From Hysterangium stoloniferum (taxonomy: Eukaryota; Basidiomycota; Agaricomycetes; Hysterangiales; Hysterangiaceae), in the NCBI GenBank assembly GCA_015178975.1, contig WHVD01000182.1, positions 1-64,000 of the forward strand: 64,000 bases of DNA, given 5' to 3'. Each line of letters begins with the position of its first letter. Positions within the stretch are counted from its first letter, which is position 1. Of the stretch, positions 23,380 to 33,461 are shown piece after piece. Below the pieces are notes generated by a model, which was not told the origin of the DNA, did no database searches, and saw only the letters and a list, made by a program, of their open reading frames with translations. The position numbers were made by a program, and so were the translations under genes.

Positions 23380-24539
23380 CTGGGACACTTGGCAATGGAC
23401 TGGCAGGCGGAGAAGCGTCCGCTGTCATGTCTGTTTTATCTTTCAAAATTCAGCTCCTAACTTTCTCTCCTACCACCTCCGCGAAGCATGTAGTCTGGAC
23501 ACAATTTGTTAGCCATGTATTTACCCTTGTACATGATCATTTTTGCAACGGGAGGATCGTAACCTATTCCGTATGTTGGTGACAATCGATGGGAAGCCGC
23601 ACAACGCACTGACCCAAGACATCACCATGCAAATTTTGCCAAGCGTTACGGTTACGTCACCCATGCATAAATAAAGAATTCTGTCATTCTCGTTTGGGAT
23701 TGACCTCCGATCTTACCCTGTTTCCCTGAAGCTAAATACTGAAGTACATGTCAATGAAAGTAGGTGTCTATGAAAAGGGAAACTGCGTTGCAGTTCATTT
23801 TCAACCAAGCTGATGGTTACCTTACAATTGTGATTTCTTTTGCTCACATGATCCTGAGTTCATACGAGATCACTTTGTGAGTCCTATTTCAGATTAGATA
23901 CTATTCTTGTATGTTTTTTTCTCTTTTCTTTTGAGAAGGTGGCAATATTCTTTGGGAAGGTAAGGTAAAGGAGAAAAGTGTCAAAAGGGGGGTAATTGGA
24001 AAGAAGGACGACAATGTGCCGCCGGTTTCCTGCTGAATGTGTTCTTTTGATTTGAGGTCCATAGAATACATCTAGCATACCTATTAATGTATACTCCCTA
24101 GTTTGTCGATGCATTTAATAACCGAATAACATTTCATAACAATAATATGACTCATTTGATTTTTCTCCTTGTAAATGTATACATTTTATTCCAATAGTAG
24201 TATCCACCGCGCTGAGTGCGCCCTTCTGGAGTGGCGAGGAAGGCCGGAACGTGAGCTCATTGTCGTCAGCGACGAGCACGGCAATGCAAAGCGAGAGTGC
24301 CATGATGATGTGTGATGTGGTGGGTGGGGGTGAAAGTCCCAACTGATTGTCCATCAAATAAATCAAATATCCACCTGATAACATAGTATAACCCCAAAAA
24401 GAGCACACCTGTCCGTGAGCATCTTCAACAGCTCGCAACACAAACATCAGTAAATCCCAACATATGGAGCGTCCCGTTTTCGCAGAATTATCTGTGAAAG
24501 AGGTCCATCGCAACAAGGGGACAAATTAGCCGAGGGCTA
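23380..24539. other. Intergenic part of the duplicated segment
   Basis: No supported gene. A reading frame on the minus strand (24115-24516) is not preserved in the right copy, where an insertion of about 9 bp changes its frame, so I take it as non-coding. The corresponding stretch in the right copy is 27904-29075. Confidence 0.6.
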
Positions 24540-24706
24540 CCCACGCCATCATTGTGAGCTGTTGATGGCCTCGATTCAACATGTCCTAGAATGTCTGTCT
24601 TTGTACTGACTATATGATGGCCCCATCTAGATCGCTACCCCGCATTCCCAGTGATGTTAGGAGCTACCGCGCACCTGCGAATCTCGCTGTTGAAACGGCC
24701 GACTAG
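24540..24706 (+). pseudogene. Truncated relative of the mini-exon gene 5' end (left copy)
   Basis: CGCCATCATT followed by GTGAG at 24554 and a TAG acceptor at 24630 repeats the exon 1/intron 1/exon 2 start of the gene at 21753. The following exon (24631-24706) reads SLPRIPSDV, comparable with PLPRIYEDV, and soon stops. No repeat units follow. It is a diverged, shortened relative in the same orientation, present in both segment copies, so it predates the segment duplication. Confidence 0.55.
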
Positions 24707-24849
24707 TCCTACCGCTACTGCGGTTTACATTATCACTTCGAGGGCGTATTTGATTAGGTGATAGATGGTTATTATCCGCCGGACTACTGACAACGGGATG
24801 TTCCTGGTTTCTACGATGTGTCGCCGTTTCAAACCGTCCTGGCTTCCTT

Positions 24850-25252
24850 GATTTACTGCGTGTGAGTTGCTTCAACATTCCTTACTCGCTTGTGTGAGCT
24901 CGCGGGGGTGTGTTGGAATACGAGCGCTACATAAGCTCGTAACACATATCCCTTTGTTCTTTGTTTCTTTATTCCCTTTGTTCTATCCCTTTTGTTGCCC
25001 CGTTTCGTATTCTATTTTAGAAGACATATATAATTAGCCTAGTGCTCATGTATCTACTTATTCGTTTGCCTAATCTTACTACAAGATATACGCACAAACG
25101 GAATTTAAATACTGCTCTTATAGTTCATTCGGAGCTTCTATATTTTATTTCAACACCCATTTCTATGCTTTAAAGGAAGCAAATTTGTTTGCACCGTGGA
25201 GGCGGCAGCAATGTCGATGGTCTAATCAGACGCCTCCAGCCACAGGCTCTAT
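24850..25252 (+). mobile_element. Ty1/copia 3' end with LTR between the two segment copies
   Basis: A G-rich tract (CGCGGGGGTG) precedes an LTR-like stretch from TGTTGGAATACGAGCG (24911) to TTTCAACA (25155), 245 bp. This is the arrangement of a copia 3' end. The following 97 bp are unassigned. No flanking target duplication is found. Sitting exactly at the junction of the duplicated segments, it may have been involved in the rearrangement. Confidence 0.6.
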
Positions 25253-26090
25253 AGTTAATTGCCTTGTGTAGGATACAGTTACTTGACACTGTGCTTAGTA
25301 ATTGTTCATCACGTGAGCCCACACGACTTTATGTAACAGCGCCACATTTACACTGGAAAAGGCCGACTACTACAAGGGGTACGGTAATATTCAACTATAT
25401 CAATGCTGTATTAATGAAAAACATAAAAAAGCGGAATGGAGCTCAGCCGCCTAGACTGTTCCTTGCACTAGTGGTAATGTGACTAGCCAGTTATATTAAA
25501 CTAGGAAGACATGCCTCTCTCTATATAAAAGTCCATATGGAGACTAGATTTGCCTCGTTGTAATTGTATGCTAATAGATAGGCGGTTTGTTTCGGAACCG
25601 CGTTAGGTCAAGGGGTTTAAAATTGTTTTTCCAACATCATTGAATGAGAAATGAACGGAAAAATTATTTACAAACTGTACAGTCATATGTCTCTTTATAG
25701 CAGTCTCACATGTTCTATTACGGAAAGTGATGAGGAGTACATGGTTGCTCCCTTTTGGGCTTGGACTAAAGGAAGGGTATCTCATGGGTAGATAGATCTT
25801 CTTGGTGCGCCTTTCCTGATCATAGAATCGCGTGCTTAGCTTCTCCGCATGTGGCTCTCCTCAAAAAAATGCCGAAGTAGGCGAGATGGCTATCAGAAAA
25901 ATCTCTAATTTCATCACAGCCGGTTGCATTCAATTGGTTGATAAATGAACTGCTAGAAGCTAGCGTCCGAAAAATTATCTGTTTGATTTTGAATAAGTGT
26001 CGAAAACGCGGGTGTATAAACTAGCTCACCCTTTCTGCTAAAACACCTTGCCACCCCCCCCCCCCCCCCCACACACACAATCATCTTATT

Positions 26091-27903
26091 ATGATCGCAC
26101 CCACCACCCCACCGGCGCCATCATTGTGAGTTACTAATTACTAATGTCCTCGGTTTCTCATATCCCAGACTATCTGTCTTTGTACTGACCACATGATGGC
26201 AACGTCTAGACCCTTACCTCGCATCTATGAAGATGTGTCAGGGATATCCGCTGCAGAATACATGTAAGCCCATATATAATAGTATTTGTGTTGATGTTAA
26301 TTTTCTCTTCGCAATCCCCAGACCGCCCCCCCCAATGCCATTCCGGTATATGTAAGCTTCTCTCTGTAATCATACCGACTATGTGACAACGACAACGTCT
26401 AGACCCTTACCCCACATTTATGAGGATGAGTCGGGGATATCCAATGCAGAATACATGTAAGCTCATATCTAACAGTATTTGTGTTGATGTTAATTTTCTC
26501 TTCGCAATCCCCAGACCGCCCCCTCCAATGCCATTCCGGTATATGTAAGCTTCTGTCTGTAATCATACCGACTATGTGACAACGACAACGTCTAGACCCT
26601 TACCCCCCATCTATGAGGATGAGTCGGGGATATCCCATGCAGAGTACATGTAAGCCCATATCTAATAGTATTTGTGTTGATGTTCATTTTCTCTTCGCAA
26701 TCCCCAGACCGCCCCCCCCAATGCCATTCCGGTATATGTAAGTTTCTCTCTGTAATCATACAGACTATGTGACAACGACAACGTCTAGACCCTTACCCCC
26801 CATCTATGAGGATGAGTCGGGGATATCCCATGCAGAGTACATGTAAGCCCATATCTAATAGTATTTGTGTTGATGTTCATTTTCTCTTCGCAATCTCCAG
26901 ACCGCCCCCCCCAATGCCATTCCGGTATATGTAAGTTTCTCTCTGTAATCATACAGACTATGTGACAACGACAACGTCTAGACCCTTACCCCCCATTTAT
27001 GAGGATGGGTCTGGGATATCCGATGCAGAGTACATGTAAGTTCATATCTAATAGTATTTGTGTTGATGTTAATTTTCTCTTCGCAATCTCCAGACTGCCC
27101 CCCCCAATGCCATTCCGGTATATGTAAGTTTCTCTCTGTAACCATACCGACTATGTGACGACGACAACGTCTAGATCCCTGCCTCCAATTGGTGAGGACG
27201 AGTCGGTGAAATGTGCGTGTTGCGGTGCGAATATGTGAGCTCATGACGTCAATCTGTCCTCAATTGATACTAACTAGTTGTCACCACAGGGAACACGCCA
27301 ATTACCACGCCTACCTGCCCAAGCTCAGGCTGGCGGGACACATGTAAGCTCATATCTAATAGTATTTGTGTTGATCTTAATTTTCCCTTCGCAACCCCCA
27401 GACCACTGCCCCCACTTCCTCCGGATAGAGACAGGTGTGGTGCCGTGGTTCATGAGACCCCAGTGGATGTGTAAGTATGCCACATTAAGGCAATAACAGC
27501 ACACTGACCATCAAATATATATTCGCTTTACAGGAGATGCTCGGCCGTGGTGCCCCACAGGGATGCCATTGAAGTTCGAGCGTTCCGTCCCTCCGAGGGT
27601 TTTCCCAGAGCCCGAACTGTACTGTCAAGGTGTGTTGAGGTCACATATATGTCTTGCAATCCATTGATAATTAATCAAACTCCCTTTTTGTTACCTTGAC
27701 AGGTTTATTTCAGACAGGTCTCAAGTTACCGAGCCTGTTTTCCTTACAAATGGTCGACGGCGCACCGATGTAAGTATTAACCAAACAAAGTATTTATTAA
27801 ACTACTAATGCCGCTACATAAACAGGAGCGTCACCACCGACCAACGATTAACCATCTGGTTCCGATAATGCCTCGGGAACACAAAGGTACCCCCCGGGCA
27901 TAA
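26091..27903 (+). CDS. Mini-exon repeat protein gene, right copy (17 exons)
   Basis: Exons: 26091-26125, 26210-26263, 26322-26351, 26403-26456, 26515-26544, 26596-26649, 26708-26737, 26789-26842, 26901-26930, 26982-27035, 27094-27123, 27175-27234, 27290-27343, 27402-27470, 27534-27629, 27703-27769, 27826-27903. All repeat exons are 54 or 30 nt, and every join up to the fifteenth exon falls after the second codon base (AT|A or AT|G), so any whole exon can be gained or skipped without changing frame. The sum is 879 nt, 292 aa, ending in TAA. Evidence that it is coding: the frame is open through 17 exons, and against the left copy the exon at 27534 differs by exactly 3 nt. A perfect TACTAAC branch site lies before the exon at 27290. 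Repeat: YIPPPPMPFRYIPLPP plus an acidic YEDESGIS segment. No known domain, so function is unknown. The Pro-rich part could bind SH3 or WW domains, which is only a guess. Confidence 0.78.
26210..27123 (+). repeat. Tandem array of mini-exon units, five units
   Basis: Same unit as at 21872-22597, with five copies. Units three and four are almost identical to each other (both have ISHAEY), marking the extra duplication in this copy. Confidence 0.9.
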
Positions 27904-29075
27904 CTGGGACACTTGGCAATGGACTGGCAGGCGGAGAAACGTCCGCTGTCATGTCTGTTTTATCTTTCAAAATTCAGCTCCTAACTTTCTCTCCTACCAC
28001 CTCCGCGAAGCATGTAGTCTGGACACAATTTGTTAGCCATGTATTTACCCTTGTACATGATCATTTTTGCAACGGGAGGATCGTAACCTATTGCGCATGT
28101 TGGTGACAATCGATGGGAAGCCGCACAACGCACTGACCCAAGACATCACCATGCAAATTTTGCCAAGCGTTACGGTTACGTCACCCATGCATAAATAAAG
28201 AATTCTGTCATTCTCGTTTGGGATTGACCTCCGATCTTACCCTGTTTCCCTGAAGCTAAATACTGAAGTACATGTCAATGAAAGTAGGTGTCTATGAAAA
28301 GGGAAACTGCGTTGCAGTTCATTTTCAACCAAGCTGATGGTTACCTTACAATTGTGATTTCTTTTGCTCACATGATCCTGAGTTCATACGAGATCACTTT
28401 GTGAGTCCTATTTCAGATTAGATACTATTCTTGTATGTTTTTTTCTCTTTTCTTTTGAGAAGGTGGCAATATTCTTTGGGAAGGTAAGGTAAAGGAGAAA
28501 AGTGTCAAAAGGGGGGTAATTGGAAAGAAGGACGACAATGTGCCGCCGGTTTCCTGCTGAATGTGTTCTTTTGATTTGAGATCCATAGAATACATCTAGC
28601 ATACCTATTAATGTATACTCCCTAGTTTGTCGATGCATTTAATAACCGAATAACATTCCATAACAACAATATGACTTATTTGATTTTTCTCCTTGTAAAT
28701 GTATACATTTTATTCCAATAGTAGTATCCACCGCTGACAAAAGCGCTGAGTGCGCCCTTCTGGAGTGGCGAGGAAGGCCGGAACGTGAGCTCATTGTCGT
28801 CAGCGGCGAGCACGGCAATACAAAGCGAGAGTGCCATGATAATGTGTGATGTGGTGGGTGGGGGTGAAAGTCCCAACCGATTGTCCATCAAATAAATCGA
28901 ATATCCACCTGATAACATAGTATAACCCAAAAAAGAGCACACCAACACCATGAGCATCTTCAACAGCTCGCAACACAAACATCAGTAAATCCCAACATAT
29001 GGAGCATCCCGTTCTCGCAGAATTATCTGTGAAAGAGGTCCATCGCAACAAGGGGACAAATTAGCCGAGGGCTAC

Positions 29076-29241
29076 CCACGCCATCATTGTGAGCTGTTGA
29101 TGGCCTCGATTCAACATGTCCTAGAATGTCTGTCTTTATACTGACTATATGATGGCAACATCTAGATCGCTACCCCGCATTCCCAGTGATGTTAGGAGCT
29201 ACCGTGCACCTGCGAATCTCGCTGTTGAAACGGCCGACTAG
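29076..29241 (+). pseudogene. Truncated relative of the mini-exon gene 5' end (right copy)
   Basis: Counterpart of the fragment at 24540-24706: donor GTGAG at 29089, TAG acceptor ending at 29165, exon 29166-29241. It ends at the same stop as the left copy. Confidence 0.55.
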
Positions 29242-29411
29242 TCCTACCGCTACTGCGGTTTACATTATCACTTCGAGGGCGTATTTAATTAGGTGATAGA
29301 TGATTATTATCCGCCGGACTACTGACAACGGGATGTTCCTGGTTTCTACGATGTGTCGCCGTTTCAAACCGTCCTGGCTTCTTGGAATAACATTGGCGAG
29401 GTATTCCATGA

Positions 29412-29882
29412 TTAGTTATGCGGCCCGGAAGTGTAGAGTATCCGTTTCGGGTCAATGGGGTCCCTGTCCAAGGGTGCAAGCGAATGATCTCCGGAAGCTG
29501 TTGCTGGTGAATTAGTCGCACCATCCGCTGGTGTCACTGGCCCAGTCAGACAAGAAAGACTACTAGAGGCAAAAGTAGAATTGGGCGAATAACGTTCTGG
29601 ATCATTATCGCCAAAGCCGACGGGGGATACAGCCACCGGATGTACCTGTGGGTGACAATTAACTTCCAATGTGCACACTTGATCAAGTACGCCCTGTGGA
29701 AATGGAATCTTCCAACTCCTAGCCATCGCTATGATGTCTACTCGCATTTGATCGTTGAGAGCATGTACCAAAGCAAAGGGAACCTGGCGAAATTTTGATG
29801 GAATGGGATTGGGATATACAGCAAAGTTCGGGGAAACTCTGTTATCGTGAGAGGTGGCCACGGTGTTCATAATGGCTGCCAC
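29412..29882 (-). CDS. Unrecognised ORF, 156 aa
   Basis: An open frame just right of the duplicated segment, reading toward it. The first part is compact (FALVHALNDQMRVDI), while the rest is Ser/Pro/Asp-rich. It is not interrupted but has no family I recognise, and the right edge of the segment duplication lies 27 bp beyond its stop, so it may be a truncated gene or part of a decayed element. To its right, on the same strand, TGTTGGATAATG near 30252 looks like a copia LTR start, which would favour a retroelement origin, but nothing else supports this. Confidence 0.3.
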   Translation of the reverse strand: MAAIMNTVATSHDNRVSPNFAVYPNPIPSKFRQVPFALVHALNDQMRVDIIAMARSWKIPFPQGVLDQVCTLEVNCHPQVHPVAVSPVGFGDNDPERYSPNSTFASSSLSCLTGPVTPADGATNSPATASGDHSLAPLDRDPIDPKRILYTSGPHN

Positions 29883-31169
29883 AAAATGAAAAAGAGGCCA
29901 AGTATTGATACGGTAAATGGTCAGTACAGAGATAGTGACGCCGGGTCAGAGTGAGATATTTTGATCGTGAAGTAGAGTCGTAAAGAAAGGGAACCAGCCT
30001 AGAGTACAGGAAACAGAGGGTCGCTCAGCGACGGTATACAAACTTCTGGTGGGATACGAAGAGACAACCCGCATTCATTAAATAGACCCATCCTTACATA
30101 CACTGCATGTCAGCTGGAGAAATTAATTGTTCTAAAAAGCGTGAACAACAAGGATGCTATACCTGTTTAACATTGCTTCTTTGTTTCCCTGTATTACCTG
30201 AGTTGGTGACGCAGATAGTCCTGAGACTGAGTATATTGTCAATTCATTATCCAACAGTTTCCCACAATGGATAATATATATGGAGTTTCTACTTGTGGTG
30301 TAATTATGAACTGTAAACAGCAGATAGTGTGGTTGATAGGTCGTCAAAGGAGCTGTTCGTGTCTACTAGATTGTTTGCTAATTTGGGATGCTCTGTTATT
30401 TTGTGGGTATTAGTAAGCGACTATATATAGATGAGATTTATATTCATCCATTTACAACGAGTTAACCGTCACCTCCTCAGACAAACGGAAATTTATGGAC
30501 AGCACCCACGAAAACTTCAACATGGTCATCTGTTTCCGAGTCATTAGAGTCCTTTTTTGGAATATTTATTTTAGAAGTAAGAGATGTCACATTGAGGATC
30601 AGGAATGTCTAAGAAAATCATGTCCGCTATGTAATTTACATAGTCTCTCGTGGAGCACAAACATGTATAGAAAGCTATCATCGTACTGCATCAGTAAAGT
30701 GGGAAGATCAGTAAGTATGCCGTCTATATTGTCTAGAGCCATCTAGGAGAGCTAGCTAGCTCGGCTAGACTCGGCTAGACACACTACTTTCGCGAGATCC
30801 CTATTTACTAGTCGGTATTAAAGCTTACTATAGATCTAGGGAGTCTAGGGAGGCTAGGGAGTCTACATAATGGGTGTAGACATTCCCAAATCCCTGATGT
30901 GGCAAATAAGTATGCATGTGGGTTTAGGCAACGTATTCAAACTGTTTTCCTCATACAGTGCGACAGCTTACCGGTAGTTCTTCTGCGGTACTCGCGACAA
31001 TCAGCGTGGACTACCTCTGTACCACTGCTAGCAACGCGCTGTTAATCACCGGTAGGTATTGCTTTTCCACCCATTTCCCCGTTCCAGTATTTCCATCAAT
31101 GTCACAATATATTGAAGTATGGTATTATACGAACTGCCGGGATTCACGATGAGCCCCGAAAACTGGTCA
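29883..31169. other. Intergenic, no supported gene
   Basis: It holds a possible minus-strand LTR start near 30252, a CTAG-rich patch with repeated GGCTAGAC and CTAGGGAG words at about 30740-30870, and no reading frame I can support. Confidence 0.5.
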
Positions 31170-33461
31170 CTAAAACCTACTAATCGCCCCTTCAGCTCTT
31201 AAGAAGTCAAAATCCACCCCATGTTCTGCACCTAATACGGATCTTTTAAACAGCGATGCATATCCTCTTTTTGGCGAAAATGAGCCTTCAGCGATTGGTT
31301 TCCAGGCTTTTAGTCTAGCATCCAGCTCGTCACTCTCGATATCAAGGCTGAGCGAACGAGCTTCGACGTCGATCGTTATGGAATCCCCCGAGCATACCAC
31401 CGCCAATGGGCCACCAGCAGCTGCTTCGGGGGATACGTGCAGTACGACGGTGCCCGCAGCTGTGCCAGACATCCTGCCATCAGAAATACGGACCATATCT
31501 TTCACGCCATTTCGTGCGAGTTTCTTAGGGATCGGGATCAGACCAGCCTCAGGCATTCCAGGTGCCCCCACGGAACCGATGTTCTGGAGGACTAACACGC
31601 TGTCTGGCGTCGCGTCGAGGTCATCTGAATCTATTCGCTTGGCGAGATCAGCTGGCGAGGAGAACACGACAGCAGGTCCTGTATGGCGGAGCAGCGTTTT
31701 CGTTGCTGCTGACTGCTTGATCACAGCGCCGTTCGGTGCCAGGTTTCCGCGGAGAACCGCCAGTGCGGAGGCCGGAAATATCGGCTGCGAAATATCTCGA
31801 ATAATGAGCTGTTTATGGGAGGGCGGGTATGCGTCAAGTTCGTCTCCCAGTGTTTTCCCCGTGACAGTGGGAGCATCGAGATGCAACAGACCGCGAAGGT
31901 GGCGCAAGAGCACCGGCATTCCACCCGCATTGTCAAAACTTGAAATTATATGAGAATCTTGGAATGTAAATTATTACAGCGACTCACTCTTCCATATAAT
32001 TGTAACCTGAGGGTTTCAAGTCAAGCAATAACGGTGTTTTGCGGCCAATGCGATCTATATCGTCGAGGCGAAGATCGACGCCTGGAACGCGGCCGGCAAT
32101 GGCAAGCAAGTGCACAATAGCGTTTGTAGATCCTCCAAGAGCGTGCAATACTCTGAAATTCAGGCCATTCATGAGCAACAAGTTGTGACAGGCAGACATG
32201 ACTATACGTTATCGCATTTTCGAAGCTCTTCTTGGTTAATATTTGAGCAGGCGTGATGCGACTTTTAGCAAGTGCTACTGCCAGCTTCCCCGTTTGTTCA
32301 CCCACCCGGAGCCGAGCGGAAGAAACTGCAGGCGGTGTGGAAGATCCCAGAGGGCTCATACCTAGCGCTTCAGAGATGCAGGCCATAGTGGACGCAGTAC
32401 CCATGACGCCGCATGTCTGTGATCAACACACAATTAATGAGGCTTATCCTAGTAATACTATGCACTGACGCCAGGTCCCGGAACAAGCTCGTTATTGACG
32501 CGCCCCAGTTCTTCAATATCGACATCCCCTGCACGATAGCTGGCCCAGTATTTTCGGCAGTCTGTACAAGCTCCCACTCGGACACCTGCGTGAGAACCTG
32601 TGAGCATCGGACCAGCCACTAGCTTCACACATGAATCAGGTAAGATATATATCCGCGCAGAGCACTACTACTTCATAACAGACCTGGATGGCGGGGGTAT
32701 CGGCCGATATCGCACCCATCAGTTCTGCGGGCACAGTCTTGTCGCATCCACCAACGACTACAAATGGCGGATGATTGGGTCGTGGTATATAATATAAATC
32801 ACGCTACTTACGGACAACTGCGTCCATCGGCTGTGCACGGATCATTTCTTCTGCATCCATGCTCATAAGGCTATAAACACGTCGATATTGATGCGAGTGG
32901 TTATATGCCATGGAACTCACTTGCGTAAATACATGGATGTTGGGTACGCGAAGGACTCGTGAAGGGAAATGATCGGGAAAGTTATGGGCTACATGTGCAA
33001 GGCAGTTTGAGACGAACCCCTTAGTCTGTCGATAATCAATTCTGAGCTTACAAGAGCACCGCACAAGAGCACCCCTCGTTTGACGGCCTCGATCAGACTG
33101 GACATATTTCCATGACACGGGTTATATCCAGAGGACGTGCTATGATTTGACGGATCATGAACAGAACCCTCGATAACATACTGACTTGAAGGCTACATAC
33201 TCTACGATACCGATAATAGGCCGGTCCAGTGCGTCATCGGTATCTTTTGTTATATTAAATGCCACAAGATGAAAAAGCTATAAGCGTGGTGTACGAACAG
33301 CCTGCGCCCTTAATGAATGCCTTGCGCAAAAACAGCGCGAACTCTTCGTCGCCGTAGCTCGTCAGGCCTGCACGCAAGCCCGCACGATCGCCAGCCGCGG
33401 CGGCGGGGCGCGCATTCTCATGCTCGATAGCTGTTGTTTGCACGCGTTGGGAGGATGGCAT
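31170..33461 (-). CDS. IlvD/EDD-family dehydratase, sugar-acid type, 596 aa
   Basis: Family members are Fe-S enzymes that remove water from 2,3-dihydroxy acids. Exons (minus): 33461-33299, 33243-33201, 33139-33052, 32988-32921, 32870-32812, 32757-32684, 32622-32470, 32416-32208, 32152-31988, 31938-31170. They sum to 1791 nt with no internal stop, the full family length. Three cluster cysteines are present: NPCHGN (exon 3), GGCDKT (exon 6) and TCGVMGTAS (exon 8). Also seen are [30 protein letters not shown] and the C-terminal [11 protein letters not shown]. The words [14 protein letters not shown] and [14 protein letters not shown] fit the L-arabonate/xylonate dehydratase branch better than the isoleucine/valine enzyme Ilv3, which usually reads PGCDKNMPG there. 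The substrate is therefore inferred to be a sugar acid. The start is the first ATG of the frame, and no clear targeting peptide is visible. Exon 1 uses a weak donor (GTTCGT), chosen because it alone keeps the frame. Confidence 0.9.

Larger units (their letters stand above)
20919..24850. repeat. Segmental duplication, left copy (about 3.9 kb)
   Basis: Nearly identical to 25253-29385 over its whole length. The first bases shared are AGTTAATTGCC and the last shared block is CCGTCCTGGCTTC. The copies differ by scattered substitutions, small indels and one repeat unit of the mini-exon array. The edges adjoin copia-derived sequence on the left (20726-20869) and between the copies (24850-25155). Confidence 0.95.
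25253..29385. repeat. Segmental duplication, right copy (about 4.1 kb)
   Basis: Second copy of 20919-24850, same orientation. It is longer mainly because the mini-exon array has one more unit (about 190 bp). Its right edge runs into unassigned sequence at 29386. Confidence 0.95.

Noticed and set aside
24115-24516. Minus-strand ORF with a hydrophobic start inside the duplicated segment
   Set aside because: The right copy has an insertion of about 9 bp and a different reading frame end, so the protein is not conserved between near-identical copies.
26091-27903. Precursor of cyclic peptides (dikaritin/ustiloxin-like) with repeated cores
   Set aside because: The repeats suggested it, but there is no signal peptide and no dibasic Kex2-type site between the repeats, and no modifying-enzyme gene lies nearby.
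30740-30870. Helitron or telomere-like end in the CTAG-rich patch
   Set aside because: There is neither a CTRRT terminus with a hairpin nor a TTAGGG array, only short repeated words.
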